Assembly: GCF_901000735.1 (NCBI RefSeq)
Contig: NC_081545.1
Span: forward strand, 30,241,968 to 30,305,967
Source of the DNA: Corylus avellana
Lineage: Eukaryota; Streptophyta; Magnoliopsida; Fagales; Betulaceae
Reading direction: 5' to 3'
DNA length: 64,000 nt
Position numbers and translations under genes: made by a program. This document shows positions 1 through 11,200 of this stretch, piece after piece; within the stretch, counting starts at the first letter, position 1, and every line of letters starts with the position of its first letter. The notes below the pieces were generated by a model, which did no database searches, had not been told where the DNA came from, and worked only from the letters and a program-made list of their open reading frames with translations.

Positions 1-106
1 TTTAATAATTGAATCGAACGCAAGTCGAGCTTAACGGACTCGAGTTCATTTACAATTCTATTAATATCCATAAATATACCCATTTATTTATTATTTTAAT
101 TTTTGG

Positions 107-113
107 TATAAAA
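107..113 (+). promoter_or_regulatory. possible TATA box upstream of the ALY4-like gene
   Basis: A TATAAAA heptamer stands in an AT-rich stretch, followed about 25 bases later by a CACGTG G-box core near position 140. It could serve the export-adaptor gene whose leader begins within the next 200 bases. Housekeeping RNA-processing genes of plants often lack a functional TATA box, so this is only a candidate. Confidence 0.3.
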
Positions 114-260
114 GCATATCCAGCTCATGGGCTGACTGTCACGTGCCACGAAAGGAAAACCCTCTCAAATAAGAAAAGAAAAAGCGCGTTTTCCCACAGC
201 ACCGCCTTTTCCAGGAACCCAACCCACGTCGATAAGATCCAACTCTCACATCTCCGAAAG

Positions 261-269
261 AAACCCTAA
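261..269 (+). promoter_or_regulatory. telo-box (AAACCCTAA) in ALY4-like promoter/leader
   Basis: AAACCCTAA occurs here and again at 410-418, flanking a CT-rich leader. Telo-boxes near the transcription start are a known mark of plant genes for translation and RNA processing, which agrees with the mRNA export adaptor that follows. The role here is inferred from the motif and its place only. Confidence 0.5.
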
Positions 270-450
270 AACCCCACAAAATACAGCCCCTCTCTCCTAA
301 ACATCATATCTTCATGGATCTTTCGTCTTCGCCCCCTTCGTAACCCTACAAATCTCCTCCATATCTCACAAGCTTTTGCCCCATCACCCCAACTCTCTCT
401 CTCGCTCTGAAACCCTAATTGCTCCACCTGCTCTTTGCGATAATCTTGAG

Positions 451-1965
451 GTAGTTTGCTCACTCTCTCCTTGCGTTTACCTGTTACTGTGAAGCCTTTA
501 GGGCTTTGGATTTGTGTTTTGATGTTGATCTGTTAAGCAGAGAGGTTTTGTGTGCTATTAAGCTCTGGATTTAAGTTTGAGAGCAGGAATTCAATGTCAA
601 AGTGTCCCTTTTTCTTTATATAGCAAGGATTTGTCTCCAATTTTATCTTTATACATCAATTTTTTTTTTTTTTTCGCTTGTAATTTAAACGCGAGGTGGT
701 GCTTTGATGTTTACATGCTTGATCTGATATGCTCTCTATCATATAGTAAATACATGTGTATGTATACATACATACATACATTGTACGATACATAGATATA
801 CACGTTGATACATACATGTGTTTGTGGTCTTTATTTTATTTTTTTACTGCATCTCCGTGCTATTATAAATACTAGTTTAGATCTTTCAATGGCTTTTTAT
901 CCATCTTTTTTTTTTTTTTTTTTTTTTTAAACTATTGCATTATTGTTGGGTGCCGATAAATGATTGGAAAAGACAAGAAGTAAATGATTTCGATCTCATA
1001 GTCTTTGTGATTTCCAAAACTTGGAAAAAATTGGGGTCAACTGAGCCAAAGTTGTATTGGACCATCTTTAGGCTATGATTGTGCTTTGGTTTTAGAATTA
1101 TTTCTAAATTCTGTTTGGGGGTAATAGTTCATGGCGTCACTTGGTTTGTGCAGAATGCCTGCAAGAATTGAATGCTATTAATATGGGATCATGTTTGAGT
1201 TCTCATTCGAGTTGGTTGACCTGGAATTAGGGCTGGAATCACTAAGAAGCTGGAATATTGTTTCTTAAAAGGATGAAATATCATTTCCAAACCAGGAGGT
1301 GAATGGGATTTGTAAATCAAACAGCCCATAGAGTATAGTTTAGGAACTACTTACCTTCTTAATTGTGAACAGGCTCATTGATCAATCCATCTCTACCATC
1401 TAACTTCCTTGCTGTCATTTTTTGTTTGATTGGTAAGTTACATGCCCACCTGGTGGGGCTTGAACCTACGACCTCACCCTCCATCTTGTTACAAAGGAAG
1501 TACCATTTGAGCTAAAGCTCATTGGTAACTTCCTCACTGTCATTAACTGCTTTTTGTTTCAGATATCATCTTATTTACATTTTCTGTTTACTTATAAAAA
1601 AAATTCATCATATTTACACAAGCGCATACACTTGTAATACTAAGTGGATCATGAAGTTTAAAAATGCATAGTTAATTTTTAAGAGGCACATGAATTAATC
1701 AGCTGATCTGGTGCTTTGATGATACCCATTATACCTTAATTGTTCATGCTGTGCAATTGATTTCACCCTGTCCGTATATATAGATATAGATGTACACAAA
1801 AACAAACATAGACATTTGAAACTTATCTTCAGTAAGTGCGTGCGTAATTTTTTATGGTAGTCATTATTAATTGATATTCTCAATTTTTTACTTGGGTTGC
1901 ACCCTTTTCCGATTTAATGAAATTTGATTACTTATCAATGTTTTTTTTCTTCTAGTTAATTGCAG
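451..1965 (+). other. probable 5'-UTR intron of the ALY4-like gene
   Basis: The CT-rich leader reaches a good donor (GAG followed by GTAGTT at 451) and a pyrimidine-rich acceptor ending in TTGCAG at 1965, 45 bases before the start codon. No coding frame runs through the interval. It contains long T runs, a TACA/CATA repeat near 760-785 and a SINE at 1420-1525. Both splice sites are inferred. Confidence 0.5.
1420..1525 (-). mobile_element. tRNA-derived SINE, minus orientation, with 19-bp target duplication
   Basis: On the minus strand this reads with a pol III A-box-like block (TTAGCTCAAATGGTA) and about 40 bases later a B-box (GGTTCAAGCCC), then a short body and an A-rich tail (T-rich on the plus strand at 1418-1430). 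It is bounded by near-identical 19-mers at 1401-1419 and 1526-1544 that differ at two adjacent bases, the expected target-site duplication. Further copies of the family lie at 9265-9415 and 9451-9575. It sits inside the 5'-UTR intron of the ALY4-like gene. Confidence 0.8.
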
Positions 1966-2010
1966 GTTCACATATCCCTCTAGAAGAATATTACTTCTAC
2001 TGCAGATATT

Positions 2011-4037
2011 ATGGCTACTGCTTTGGATATGTCACTTGATGATCTTATAAAGAACAGAGGTTCCCGTGAGAGAGGTAGAGGACGAGGTAGGGCCCGCCGT
2101 GGCCGTGGACCAGGCCGGGCATCTAGTGGTGGAAGAATGCCCAGGGCAGTTCGCAGAGGGCCTCTTGCAGTAAATGCTCGGCCATCATCTTATACCATTG
2201 CCAAGGCAAGCTCAAAACTGTGGATGTCTATACATATGCTTGAGAATCTGATAATACTTAAACAACCCAAATACAAGAGGTTCTCTAATTCAGAATTAGA
2301 GATTCAAACACAAGAGGATCTATTATGTTATATTTATTCATGGAGAAGCTCATTATGAATCAGCCACTAAAGTCCTCGTGCTGCAGTTGCATTTGTACCA
2401 TTATCGCTGGAATTTAAATGTACTTGTGGGTTGTTGTGGTTATGCTTTGGGGGCTTTGCTACAGAGCACATTGATTATGTGTGGAAGCTCTCTGGTGGTG
2501 TCAATAAGTTATAATGCTACTTCCTAGCTTTGCATGCAAAGGAACTTCATTAGGTGAATTTTTGAAATGGAGCTCACACCGGTAGCATTAAATACTTAAG
2601 AATTTTGGGGTTGAGTTCTCTAGACTCATCTTTGACTCGTATTATATTGTTCCAATCACTTTTAGTGTTTGATGACTGGTTCTTTTGACCGGGAGTTTGT
2701 GATGGATCCTCCTGCTATGTGGGGAATTTCTTCAGTGCAAGTCCATATCCTAGTTCATGGTGTTTTTGCAAAGGAGCTTCCTTCGCTTAACTTCAGAACT
2801 GGAGCTCTCAGTCTTATCATAGCACCGGTTTACGTGCAGTGGGTCAAATCCTTTACTCCCATCTACAATCCATTAGCTTAATTTACTGATTTCTGATTAT
2901 TGGGTTGTTTGAGTATGTTAATTATAGCTCCATTCTACTCTGTTAGCAGTTTCTTTACAGTTTATGGGAATTTTGCTGATCTTCTATTGATCTTGAAGAA
3001 TGGTGAATTGCATATTTTCTGGTCATGAGCTGATGTGTCCTTTTTCCCATCTGGATTCTTTTTCTGTGTGCTTTCATCAGTCTATCCGCAGAGCCAGGAG
3101 TTTCCCATGGCAGAATGATTTGTTTGAAGAGAGCCTTAGAGCTGCAGGGATATCAGGGATAGAAATTGGCACAAGGTTATATGTTTCCAATTTGGATTAT
3201 GGAGTGACTAATGAAGATATAAGGGTACTACTCAAGCCATACGTTTTCATCTTAAGTGCTTTCTTTAGAGGATTTTTCTTGAAGTTCACATGAAACTTGA
3301 TATGCAACTCAGGAACTTTTCTCGGAGATTGGGGAACTGAAACGTTATGCAGTTCATTATGACAAAAATGGTCGCCCAACTGTACGTATTTATGTTTAGT
3401 ATTTGTAAAACGTATTGTATTATTTTTAATTTAATAAAACTAGAATTAGTCTTACTTTCTACTAGGATCTCCAAGATAGAATGGCAAAGGATGTTCTCTT
3501 TCCATTTGGTTTTCTGTCTATTTTGCAGATTGCATTAGACATCAAACCATAAATTGGACTCGTATTGTCTAATATTGGCAACTCCTTTTACTTATTAAAA
3601 ATTTTGGCAACTCCTTTGAATCATTCTTCTGTGTGAGGTTGGTGTAGACAATGAAATAATGATTAAAGCAATTAATTTTGATAAGAGTTTCCATGAGAAG
3701 CTTATTGTCGTCAACTAATTCTAAATTATATTGCTACTCTCCTAATTGCTCAAATAATTTTCTTTCTGTATGTGCTTCATATTGTGGTGGTTATAGGTTA
3801 AGATTAATTTTGTATACTTGGTTATAGGGCTCGGCTGAAGTTGTGTATACCAGAAGAAGTGATGCATTTGCAGCTCTTAAGCGGTATAATAATGTTCTCT
3901 TGGACGGAAAGCCCATGAGGATTGAAATTGTAGGTGCGAATCCAGGAATGCCTGTCTCAGCTCGTGTGAATGTCTCTGGAGCAAACGGAACGAGGAAGAG
4001 GACAGTTGTTATGACGTAAGTTATTTATTTTGATCCC

Positions 4038-4068
<31 letters not shown>

Positions 4069-5896
4069 AGAATACTTGAATATAACTTGCAAAGTTTGAT
4101 GAGTCCCTATTGTGGTTGTAACAAAAGTTAAATGATTGAAATCACATATGATGCTTATCAGTTTTGAATTTGTTGGCATTTTCTTGTTGAAAGATTTCTG
4201 GGGTTTATCCAAGGATGTTTTGTTTCAACCACGGTTCTTTAATACCTGGACTTGGGTTATTTGGTCTCACGTTTATATATATATATAAATCTTTCTTTTG
4301 GTATTTTTAATTGGGTATAATTATCAAAATATGTTTTCATTCAAGATATAGTGTTTGCCATCTGAAGATCAGTTTGCGTGTCTAAAACTTTGATATTGTG
4401 CTGCAATTTATCTTCCACTCATGAATGCTTTGTAGTTTGTATGAGGTGCTATTCTTGTTAAGTCAGCAATGACGGATACATTTTTCCAAGGCTTTATAAA
4501 TAAAAGCTCTACAAATTTAGGATTTCTCTATTTATTTATTGCTTTCTAACACTGTTGCTAGTTCTCTACTGATGCTTGAAATTATGCAGGCCTGGAGCTG
4601 GCCCAAGTGGAGTCTTTGCTGCCGGTCAACGAGGCGCCAGGTAATTCTTTTGCATGCAAATATTATTGTGGTCTTATATACATGTTGGCTGTTAATATAA
4701 TTGCGTATTTTAAATTATCAAGATCACTTGTGAATAATTTGCTCTTCTTTCATCTTTTTTGATTATCTAGTGTACCTTTTTTTTATTTAAATAAGGTCGC
4801 TTTTGTGTACCTTGTTCAAATTGGATGAAGTATCGTAGGCTTTGTTCCTTATTGGCTGAGACTTATTTTATCTCGGAAATTTGTCTGGGAAGAAAATGAG
4901 CCTATCTAAGCTTTTTGGTATTGGGATGTTTTAGGCTTGGGTTGCTGGTTGAAGTTGTCTCAATTGTGACTAAACTTGAGTTTGGCTCTAACTTGGCTTG
5001 CCCAGTCTAGCTGACCTTATTCATGTTCGAAGAGATATCATAGGCTATGTTGTCTGTGTGTTTGAGAACCTTTTCAACTAAAATTTGTGGAGAAGATGAG
5101 CTTAGCTGAACTTTGTGTGACCTCTAAGCTTTGCTTGGTTGAAGTTGGATTAAGCTTGACCCGGGCTTGAGCTTGACTCAAACCAAGCCAGCATTTTTCA
5201 TATATGCTTGACTGAGTTCTAACTGGCTCTTGAACCTGATTTAATCTTTTCCTATTGTTGAAACTGTTCATACAATTTAGTGTGAGACCTTAGTCAGCAG
5301 TTAGGTGGGTCTGCATCCAATAGTCTCCATAGGTGCATGGCAGATGTTCGCTGGAACAGTTTTTAGTTTTTACTATGTGCTTTTGTGGGTATATGTAATC
5401 AAAATGCCTGTCAAAAGGAGAATCTTGAAGCTGTTCAAGTGGAATTTCCAATGTCATTTTCTAGTTGGACTTTTCTTCCTGATGGTATTGATGAAGACTT
5501 TGAGTATTCTAAGATTCTGTTTTTGTGCCATAAGACAGAAGTTCTGTCAAGGGTAACTGCATAATAGGTATAAAGCAAATGTTGTAACTGTGATTGCATC
5601 TGGCCTAGATATTTGCAACTAATTTATATGTTGCTGGATCTTCTTGTAGTCGGAGCCGTCGTGGTGGTATGATTGGCCGTGGCCGTGCCCGAGGTCGAGG
5701 CGGAAGCGGAGGCGGAGGTGGAGGTGGAGGTGGAGGTGGAGGTGGAGGTGGAGGTGGAGGCAGAGGCAGAGGCGGAGGTGGAGGCCGTGGCCGTGGCCAA
5801 GGCCGCGGCCGTGAAAAGAACCATCCTGTTGAGATGTCTGTGGACGATCTTAATCTGGACCTGGATAACTATCATGCTGAAGCCAAGCACCCTTGA
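2011..5896 (+). CDS. ALY4: THO complex subunit 4 / ALY-REF mRNA export adaptor (ALY3/4 type)
   Basis: A nuclear RNA-binding adaptor that links the TREX complex and the UAP56 helicase to mRNA for export. Coding exons: 2011-2205, 3081-3224, 3313-3381, 3828-4015, 4590-4640, 5650-5896; they join in frame to 297 residues, close to the family's usual length. Visible parts: N-terminal UAP56-binding motif (LDMSLDDLIKN, residues 5-15), an RG-rich stretch (20-50), a linker with FPWQNDLFEESLRAAGISG, one RRM (about 97-172; RNP2 LYVSNL, RNP1 GSAEVVYT), a long RG/poly-Gly tail, and a C-terminal UAP56-binding motif (VEMSVDDLNLDLDNYHAEA). The FPWQ linker and PLAVN block are typical of the ALY3/ALY4 branch rather than ALY1/2. 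Intron 1 uses a GC donor (AAG/GCAAGC). The Gly tract is coded by a purine-rich hexanucleotide repeat. Confidence 0.93.
4037..4068 (+). repeat. C-run followed by CT microsatellite
   Basis: About a dozen C are followed by around ten CT dinucleotides in intron 4 of the ALY4-like gene. Simple repeat with no coding role. Confidence 0.85.
5697..5790 (+). repeat. GGAGGT/GGAGGC hexanucleotide minisatellite coding poly-glycine
   Basis: Within the last exon of the ALY4-like gene, GGAGGT and GGAGGC hexamers repeat nearly without interruption. In frame they give a glycine tract of about 20 residues between two RG-rich blocks. Length polymorphism between individuals is likely, since a hexamer change keeps the reading frame. 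Confidence 0.85.
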
Positions 5897-7875
5897 GTTT
5901 CAAGCTGTGGAACTGCTTAGGGAACTGCTCTGGTTCAGGAATTAAACCTTTAGTAGTCAACATTAGCCATGTCAGCTGTACAAATTGGTTATTTCTTTGG
6001 TGGCTTGTATCTGTTTTTGTTTAATGCTTAGATTGCAAGCTTGCACCAGCGCTGATGAAGCTGTTGGATGATTCTCTAAACTTAGTTTTCTTTGCAAAAT
6101 TTTATTTTTATTTTTTATGCTTCAACCTATGTTTTTAGTTGCTTTTGTATCATCTATTTGTTGCAAGTGCAGGAATGTTGGTATTTTATTTGCCGACCGT
6201 CCTTGGACCAATTGGCATTGCCTCCCCTGCCATAGCTGGAAGGTGAAATCATGAGTTCATTCCCATTTGAGGCAGCATGTGATGTGGTGAGAGAGACGGA
6301 GTCGTGTATTTAGAAATGAGAAAATAAATACAAAAAAAAAAAAGGAAAAAAAAAAAAAAGAAAAGAAAAAAAAAAAAGAAGCAGCAGTCCATGTGTTGGA
6401 TCTGCATATAACAAGGATCTTTGCTTTGATGGGTGTTTTGAAATAGACTCCTTCACTTGATGATCTTTCTCCAAGATTAGTTACAATCATTTTGTGGTCG
6501 AAATCATGTCTACCCATTATAAACACTCAAGACACTCGAACCCATAGAAACTTCTCTTTCAGATCCTGTTCTTTGTAGAACTTTGTCTTCGGAGGTCTTG
6601 AACAATTGTCGCTGCCTGCTGCGATGAACATTGTCGCAAATGACAGCATGGCGCGGTGGGTTTCTTGGTTGGTACGTTGGGCTGCGCGTGAGCATGCCTG
6701 GTTATTTCTTTTGGCTGTGAATATACCCAATATATTCAGCGTCTCCCATGCCATTGATTATGAACTCCCAATCCCATGCAATCATCTGATGCCAAACTTG
6801 TTGATGTTGGATTGCTAAGAGGAAAAAACTACAGGGACTCTTGATAGAACATTTTTAAAAAAGAAAAAAGACAAAAACAAAAACAAATATCGGAGCCCAG
6901 CTGGTTGAGTACTCGCTAAGGACTTGATTGGGTACCCTAGCTGAGTTCAAGCTCGAGCTCGACCTTGGCTAGGGACTTTGTGAGCCGAATTTGAACACAT
7001 GCTCAATTCGAGTCAGAGTCTAGTTTAAACATGTGTCTTTAGTCAAGTTGAGCCAAGAAATTCAATATCCAGCTCTGCCCGGCTCAATTATAGGCCTAGA
7101 TGCTGGCCATTTGAGGAGTCGAGTTGGTTGGTTGCTAGTTCAGTAGAACTCCATGAAATGTGGTCAAATGCTTGCAATGGTAACAGAAATTAACCTCGCC
7201 CACAATCTAGACCGTCCCTTTTGTTGATCTTAAACCTCATAGGGAGGGGCTGGTTGAGGTGAATCTCTACCTTGAGGATGAGTCCTAGTTTTCTCGATGA
7301 AATGATGCCAACTGCAACTTTTGTGGAGAGAAGATAGAGAAGCCTATGGATTTGGATCAACAGCCAAGGACCTTGGTCGAGATATTAAAATTTGAAAGTC
7401 TCATATTTTAGAAAATTTGAGGGATCCGAAACCGTTGTGGAGCCAACATAAATAGGAGGGAAAGAAGAGACAAAAAGGAGGGAAAGAGAGGAGAGACTAC
7501 TAGGGGTGTGGTAGCATCTGGGGACCGACTTGGTTCAATTATTTGACTACTTTTAGCTCCTCATTTAACTGCTGAATAATCCTTTGATAAATAATTTCCC
7601 TACCCAATTGCCCTACACATCACGAAGTTTTGGCTGTGTCAAGACTCAAGATTCATGAACAACTCCCCCTCAGAAAATTTGGTTGAAACAAGAAACTTCC
7701 CATGAGTTCCCATTTTCAGCAGAACCAAATAAATCTAAAAATAATGACGAGAATAAAATTGAAATGAAGCTTGATGTTTAAATTGCTTCTGAAAAAAATA
7801 AGATATCAATCCAATATTTATACATCTTTAAACCAATAGATACAATCTAGGCAAGAATAAAAATAAAAAAATAAA
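5897..7875. other. 3'-UTR of ALY4-like gene and intergenic DNA without a gene
   Basis: The 3'-UTR probably runs to about 6200-6300. Beyond it are an A-rich low-complexity run (6330-6380), a stretch of degenerate AGCTCGAG-type short repeats (about 6890-7150) and plain AT-rich sequence. Short open frames at 6257-6818 overlap on both strands and show no recognisable family. Confidence 0.6.
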
Positions 7876-7879
7876 AAAA

Positions 7880-8222
7880 GATTTGAGAACTTTTACAATA
7901 GATATGGGTACCCCTTTTCATGCTCTTTTTTTTTCTTCTTCTATATTGGTATTTCCCCTAATGGCAGGTGAAACCGCGGGGGGGGGGGACTATGTAATCA
8001 TGATAATTCTTTATACAAAAGAGATGTGCAATGGGCAAAAAACCCAATAAAAAGATTTGAGAACTTTTACAATAGATATGGGTACCCCTTTTCATGCTCT
8101 TTTTTTTCTTCTTCTATATTGGTATTTCCCCTAATGGCAGGTGAAACCGCGGGGGGGGGGGACTATGTAATCATGATAATTCTTTATACAAAAGAGATGT
8201 GCAATGTGCAAAAAACCCAATA
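7880..8222. repeat. tandem duplication of a 174-bp unit, each with an 11-G run
   Basis: The block beginning GATTTGAGAACTTTTACAAT at 7880 recurs at 8054, and the two copies match almost base for base (one T fewer in the second, and a G/T change near the end). Both carry a run of 11 G after AACCGC. The pair ends about 50 bases beyond the stop codon of the minus-strand lipase, so it lies in or just past that gene's 3'-UTR. The near identity implies a recent event or an assembly artefact. Confidence 0.9.
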
Positions 8223-8272
8223 ACAAAAAAGGACACCTAACCTCAGACTCCAAAAAAAGAGAGTAATTGTTG

Positions 8273-11200
8273 TTATTGTGGAGCATTTGCATCTCCTTTT
8301 AGATGTAGTCCTCCAGTCACATCCTTCGTGAAAAGCTTTTTAACCACTTCATTCCAGCTTGTCCTTCCACCAGTGGACTTTGACTTGGTGTTCGAGGCAT
8401 CTTCTCCCCGACTCTCTGAAGGCTCTGCATCATTGTCCTGAGAGGATACCTCCTCAGAGGTGGTCACTGCATGAGGGATATTCAAACTGACAGCTCTTTC
8501 CAATGCATCTTTGTGTTCTTTTTCAAAAGTCTGCATCCTATTGAGTTTTTGTACTTTAGGAGCGGTTGTTACAGTCTTGGAAGTGCTTTCCTTCATTCTC
8601 TAAGGGAAGAATGCCATATGGTATTAGCAACTTAGTAACTTATTCAACAGACAGTTGAAACACTAAAAGTCCACTCCGAAAAAAGAAAAAATAAACACTA
8701 AAAGTCCAAAAGTTAGCAGGCCAGTCTTATATAAGAAAACAATAGCATCAATAGTTTATCATCAGGGAGATATTCAACATGTCCTGCAGAAGTTGATTAC
8801 ATACAGTTTGGCATGCATATATATGGTGGAATGCAGGAAACATGCATCAGAGAATATCTAAGATTAAACTGCATTTTCTCCGCAATCAATTAGAAAGTTA
8901 TTCCACATTTTTAATAATATCTTATATTTGCTGTAACAACCGCTCCTAATTTCTATTGGATGCACAAGACAGACATATGATTGACAGTTTGATCAACTGA
9001 TGATATTTGCTGCAATGTTCTTAGTTACTTCCGAGGACAAAGTAAATGCAACACATATGGAGAAACCCATAACCCCAAACCCCAATCTTAAGTACTTCCA
9101 ATCATAAACAGTTGATCAGCTTGTTTAATCTGTCATATGTACAGAGTACAGTTGAATGAATAATTCAAAAAAAAAAAAAAAAAAAAAAATTTATTGTTGG
9201 ATATTTTGGTGCCAGACATGATAAGGACATATGTATTATACATGTTATCTATTGATTGTTACAAAAAATAACTTTTTTGGATTGGTAAGATAATATATGC
9301 TGAAACCACAAGTTCACTCCCATCAAGAAGGGAGAGAAGGGAAAACATTGGGTTGGTTTTTTTTTTTTTTGGGGGGTTGGGGGGGGGGAGCTATTTGAGC
9401 TAGAGTTCATTGGCATGCCCACAAAAAATTGATAAATTGATACCACACCTAACCACCGATGAGTTTTAGCTCAAAGGGTACTTTTCTCCCTTTATAACAA
9501 GGTGGAAGATGAGGTCGCAGGTTGAAGTCCCACAGGGTGCGTGTATAACTTAGCAATAAAAAGAAAAAAAGAAATTTGATACCACACCTGTACCCATGCA
9601 CTATCAACATTAAATCCCTTCTAATATGAACTTCTGAACAAATTGGCTCCTTGTTTTATGTATTGTCGCTTAATCTATGGATTACACTAGTATTAACAGG
9701 AAAAATAAGAGGTTACTCTGTATCATTTCATTCCAAAGAGAATATCAGAATGTTTCATTGACCTAGATATCTGGGAAAAAGATGTTTTGACCAACTGTAA
9801 AACTGCTTAACAGAGCATATTATCATAGATTTGACTGTCGTTTTTTTTACTGGCACTGATAGAAATTTCATGATCATGGAAAGATATGGAACATGAAATT
9901 TAACCGCTTGGCGCTAGCATGAAGGATGAAGAAAAAGATAAGCAAAGAGTTATAGAATCTCAATGGCTACTTCCTACTTACTTCCATCGCCTTTCCTGCT
10001 TCTCGTTCTATCCAAATAATTCCATGATCGGATGTTGCATTACAAGACAAAACAATATGTTCAAATCTCCCATCAACAGGAATGGCAGTTCTGACTTCTG
10101 GAGGAAACCTCCCGCATCTGCAACATACCGAGTGGTTAGGAACTCAGTCCTGGGACAAGAGCAACAGCATTTCCAGAAATATACTTCTATAGTCCTCTAT
10201 GAAGGAAGATTTTACAATAGTTTAATAATATGCTTTCAAAATATGAATTTGGTGCTAATTAACTAAACTCTATACATAAACAGGAAGGTTTTTCTTGACA
10301 CAAAAGTCAAGGTTTTGAAACTAGTTGGGTAAGCTCAATGTCAGAATTGGATTTACATTGGAACCACAATAAATATAAATAGCTCGGACAGTTTATCTCA
10401 TTCATCAGACATTAAAATAGCATACATATGGCTAGCATCATGTATAGGGTGCTTTTAAGTGCAGTTTTTGAGGGTTGGGGGTGGGGCGATAGGGATATAT
10501 AGATTTATATAGCACAAGAATAATACGTATTGATACCCCATTTAAGCAACAAGAAGATTCAAATAGTCAATCCTGCAAACAACCCTCCATCTCTTGTAGG
10601 AGGAAAAACCCCACCTTAAGAAAAAAAGAAAAAATAAGTTGATTTGTTTTTTGATGAATGCAAAAGAAAAAAAGAAAAAAAAGAAAAAAGAAGAAGAAGA
10701 AGAAGTTGATTAATGAGACATAATAAACGGATATCTGACAACACAAAAGAAATAAATTATTGAGAATGGTTTCGTTCTGATATGACACATGAGCTGATTA
10801 TGTGCTACATTTACAATTTTTTTTATTTTTTGATGAATTCTTGATGATGATGGGAGAAGATCAGGTTTTCATTTTCAAATAAGTTTTGGAAGACTTTTGA
10901 AATTTTGACATGTGCTATATAGTGTGCATGATTGTGCACATATTATCACATATTGTGCTTCATATAGTGCATGATGATGCACATTGTTATCACACAAGCT
11001 TTACATAAAATTCGGCTATAGTTTGAATTCACCGGTACCTGCAAAATTTTCTCTCTACAATGTGATACATTCGTCCAGGTGCATAAAGCCTCCTCGGATC
11101 CCTAAGCTTTCTACCTTCTGCTATGAAGGTATCCCTCAAGCACACCAAAAATAATAAGCAGGGCAAGCTGTCGAAAGCATCAAGGCCTGGATTAAGAGAT

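Noticed and set aside
2206..2358. Read-through of ALY4 exon 1 into a 115-residue protein
   Set aside because: The codons after IAK do not match the family, while splicing at the GC donor restores the conserved FPWQ linker in frame.
5624..5945. Open frames of pure Thr/Ser/Ala or Val/Glu repeats over the ALY4 last exon, both strands
   Set aside because: They are shadow frames of the GGAGGT hexamer repeat. The Gly frame joins the conserved ALY exons and ends in the UAP56-binding motif.
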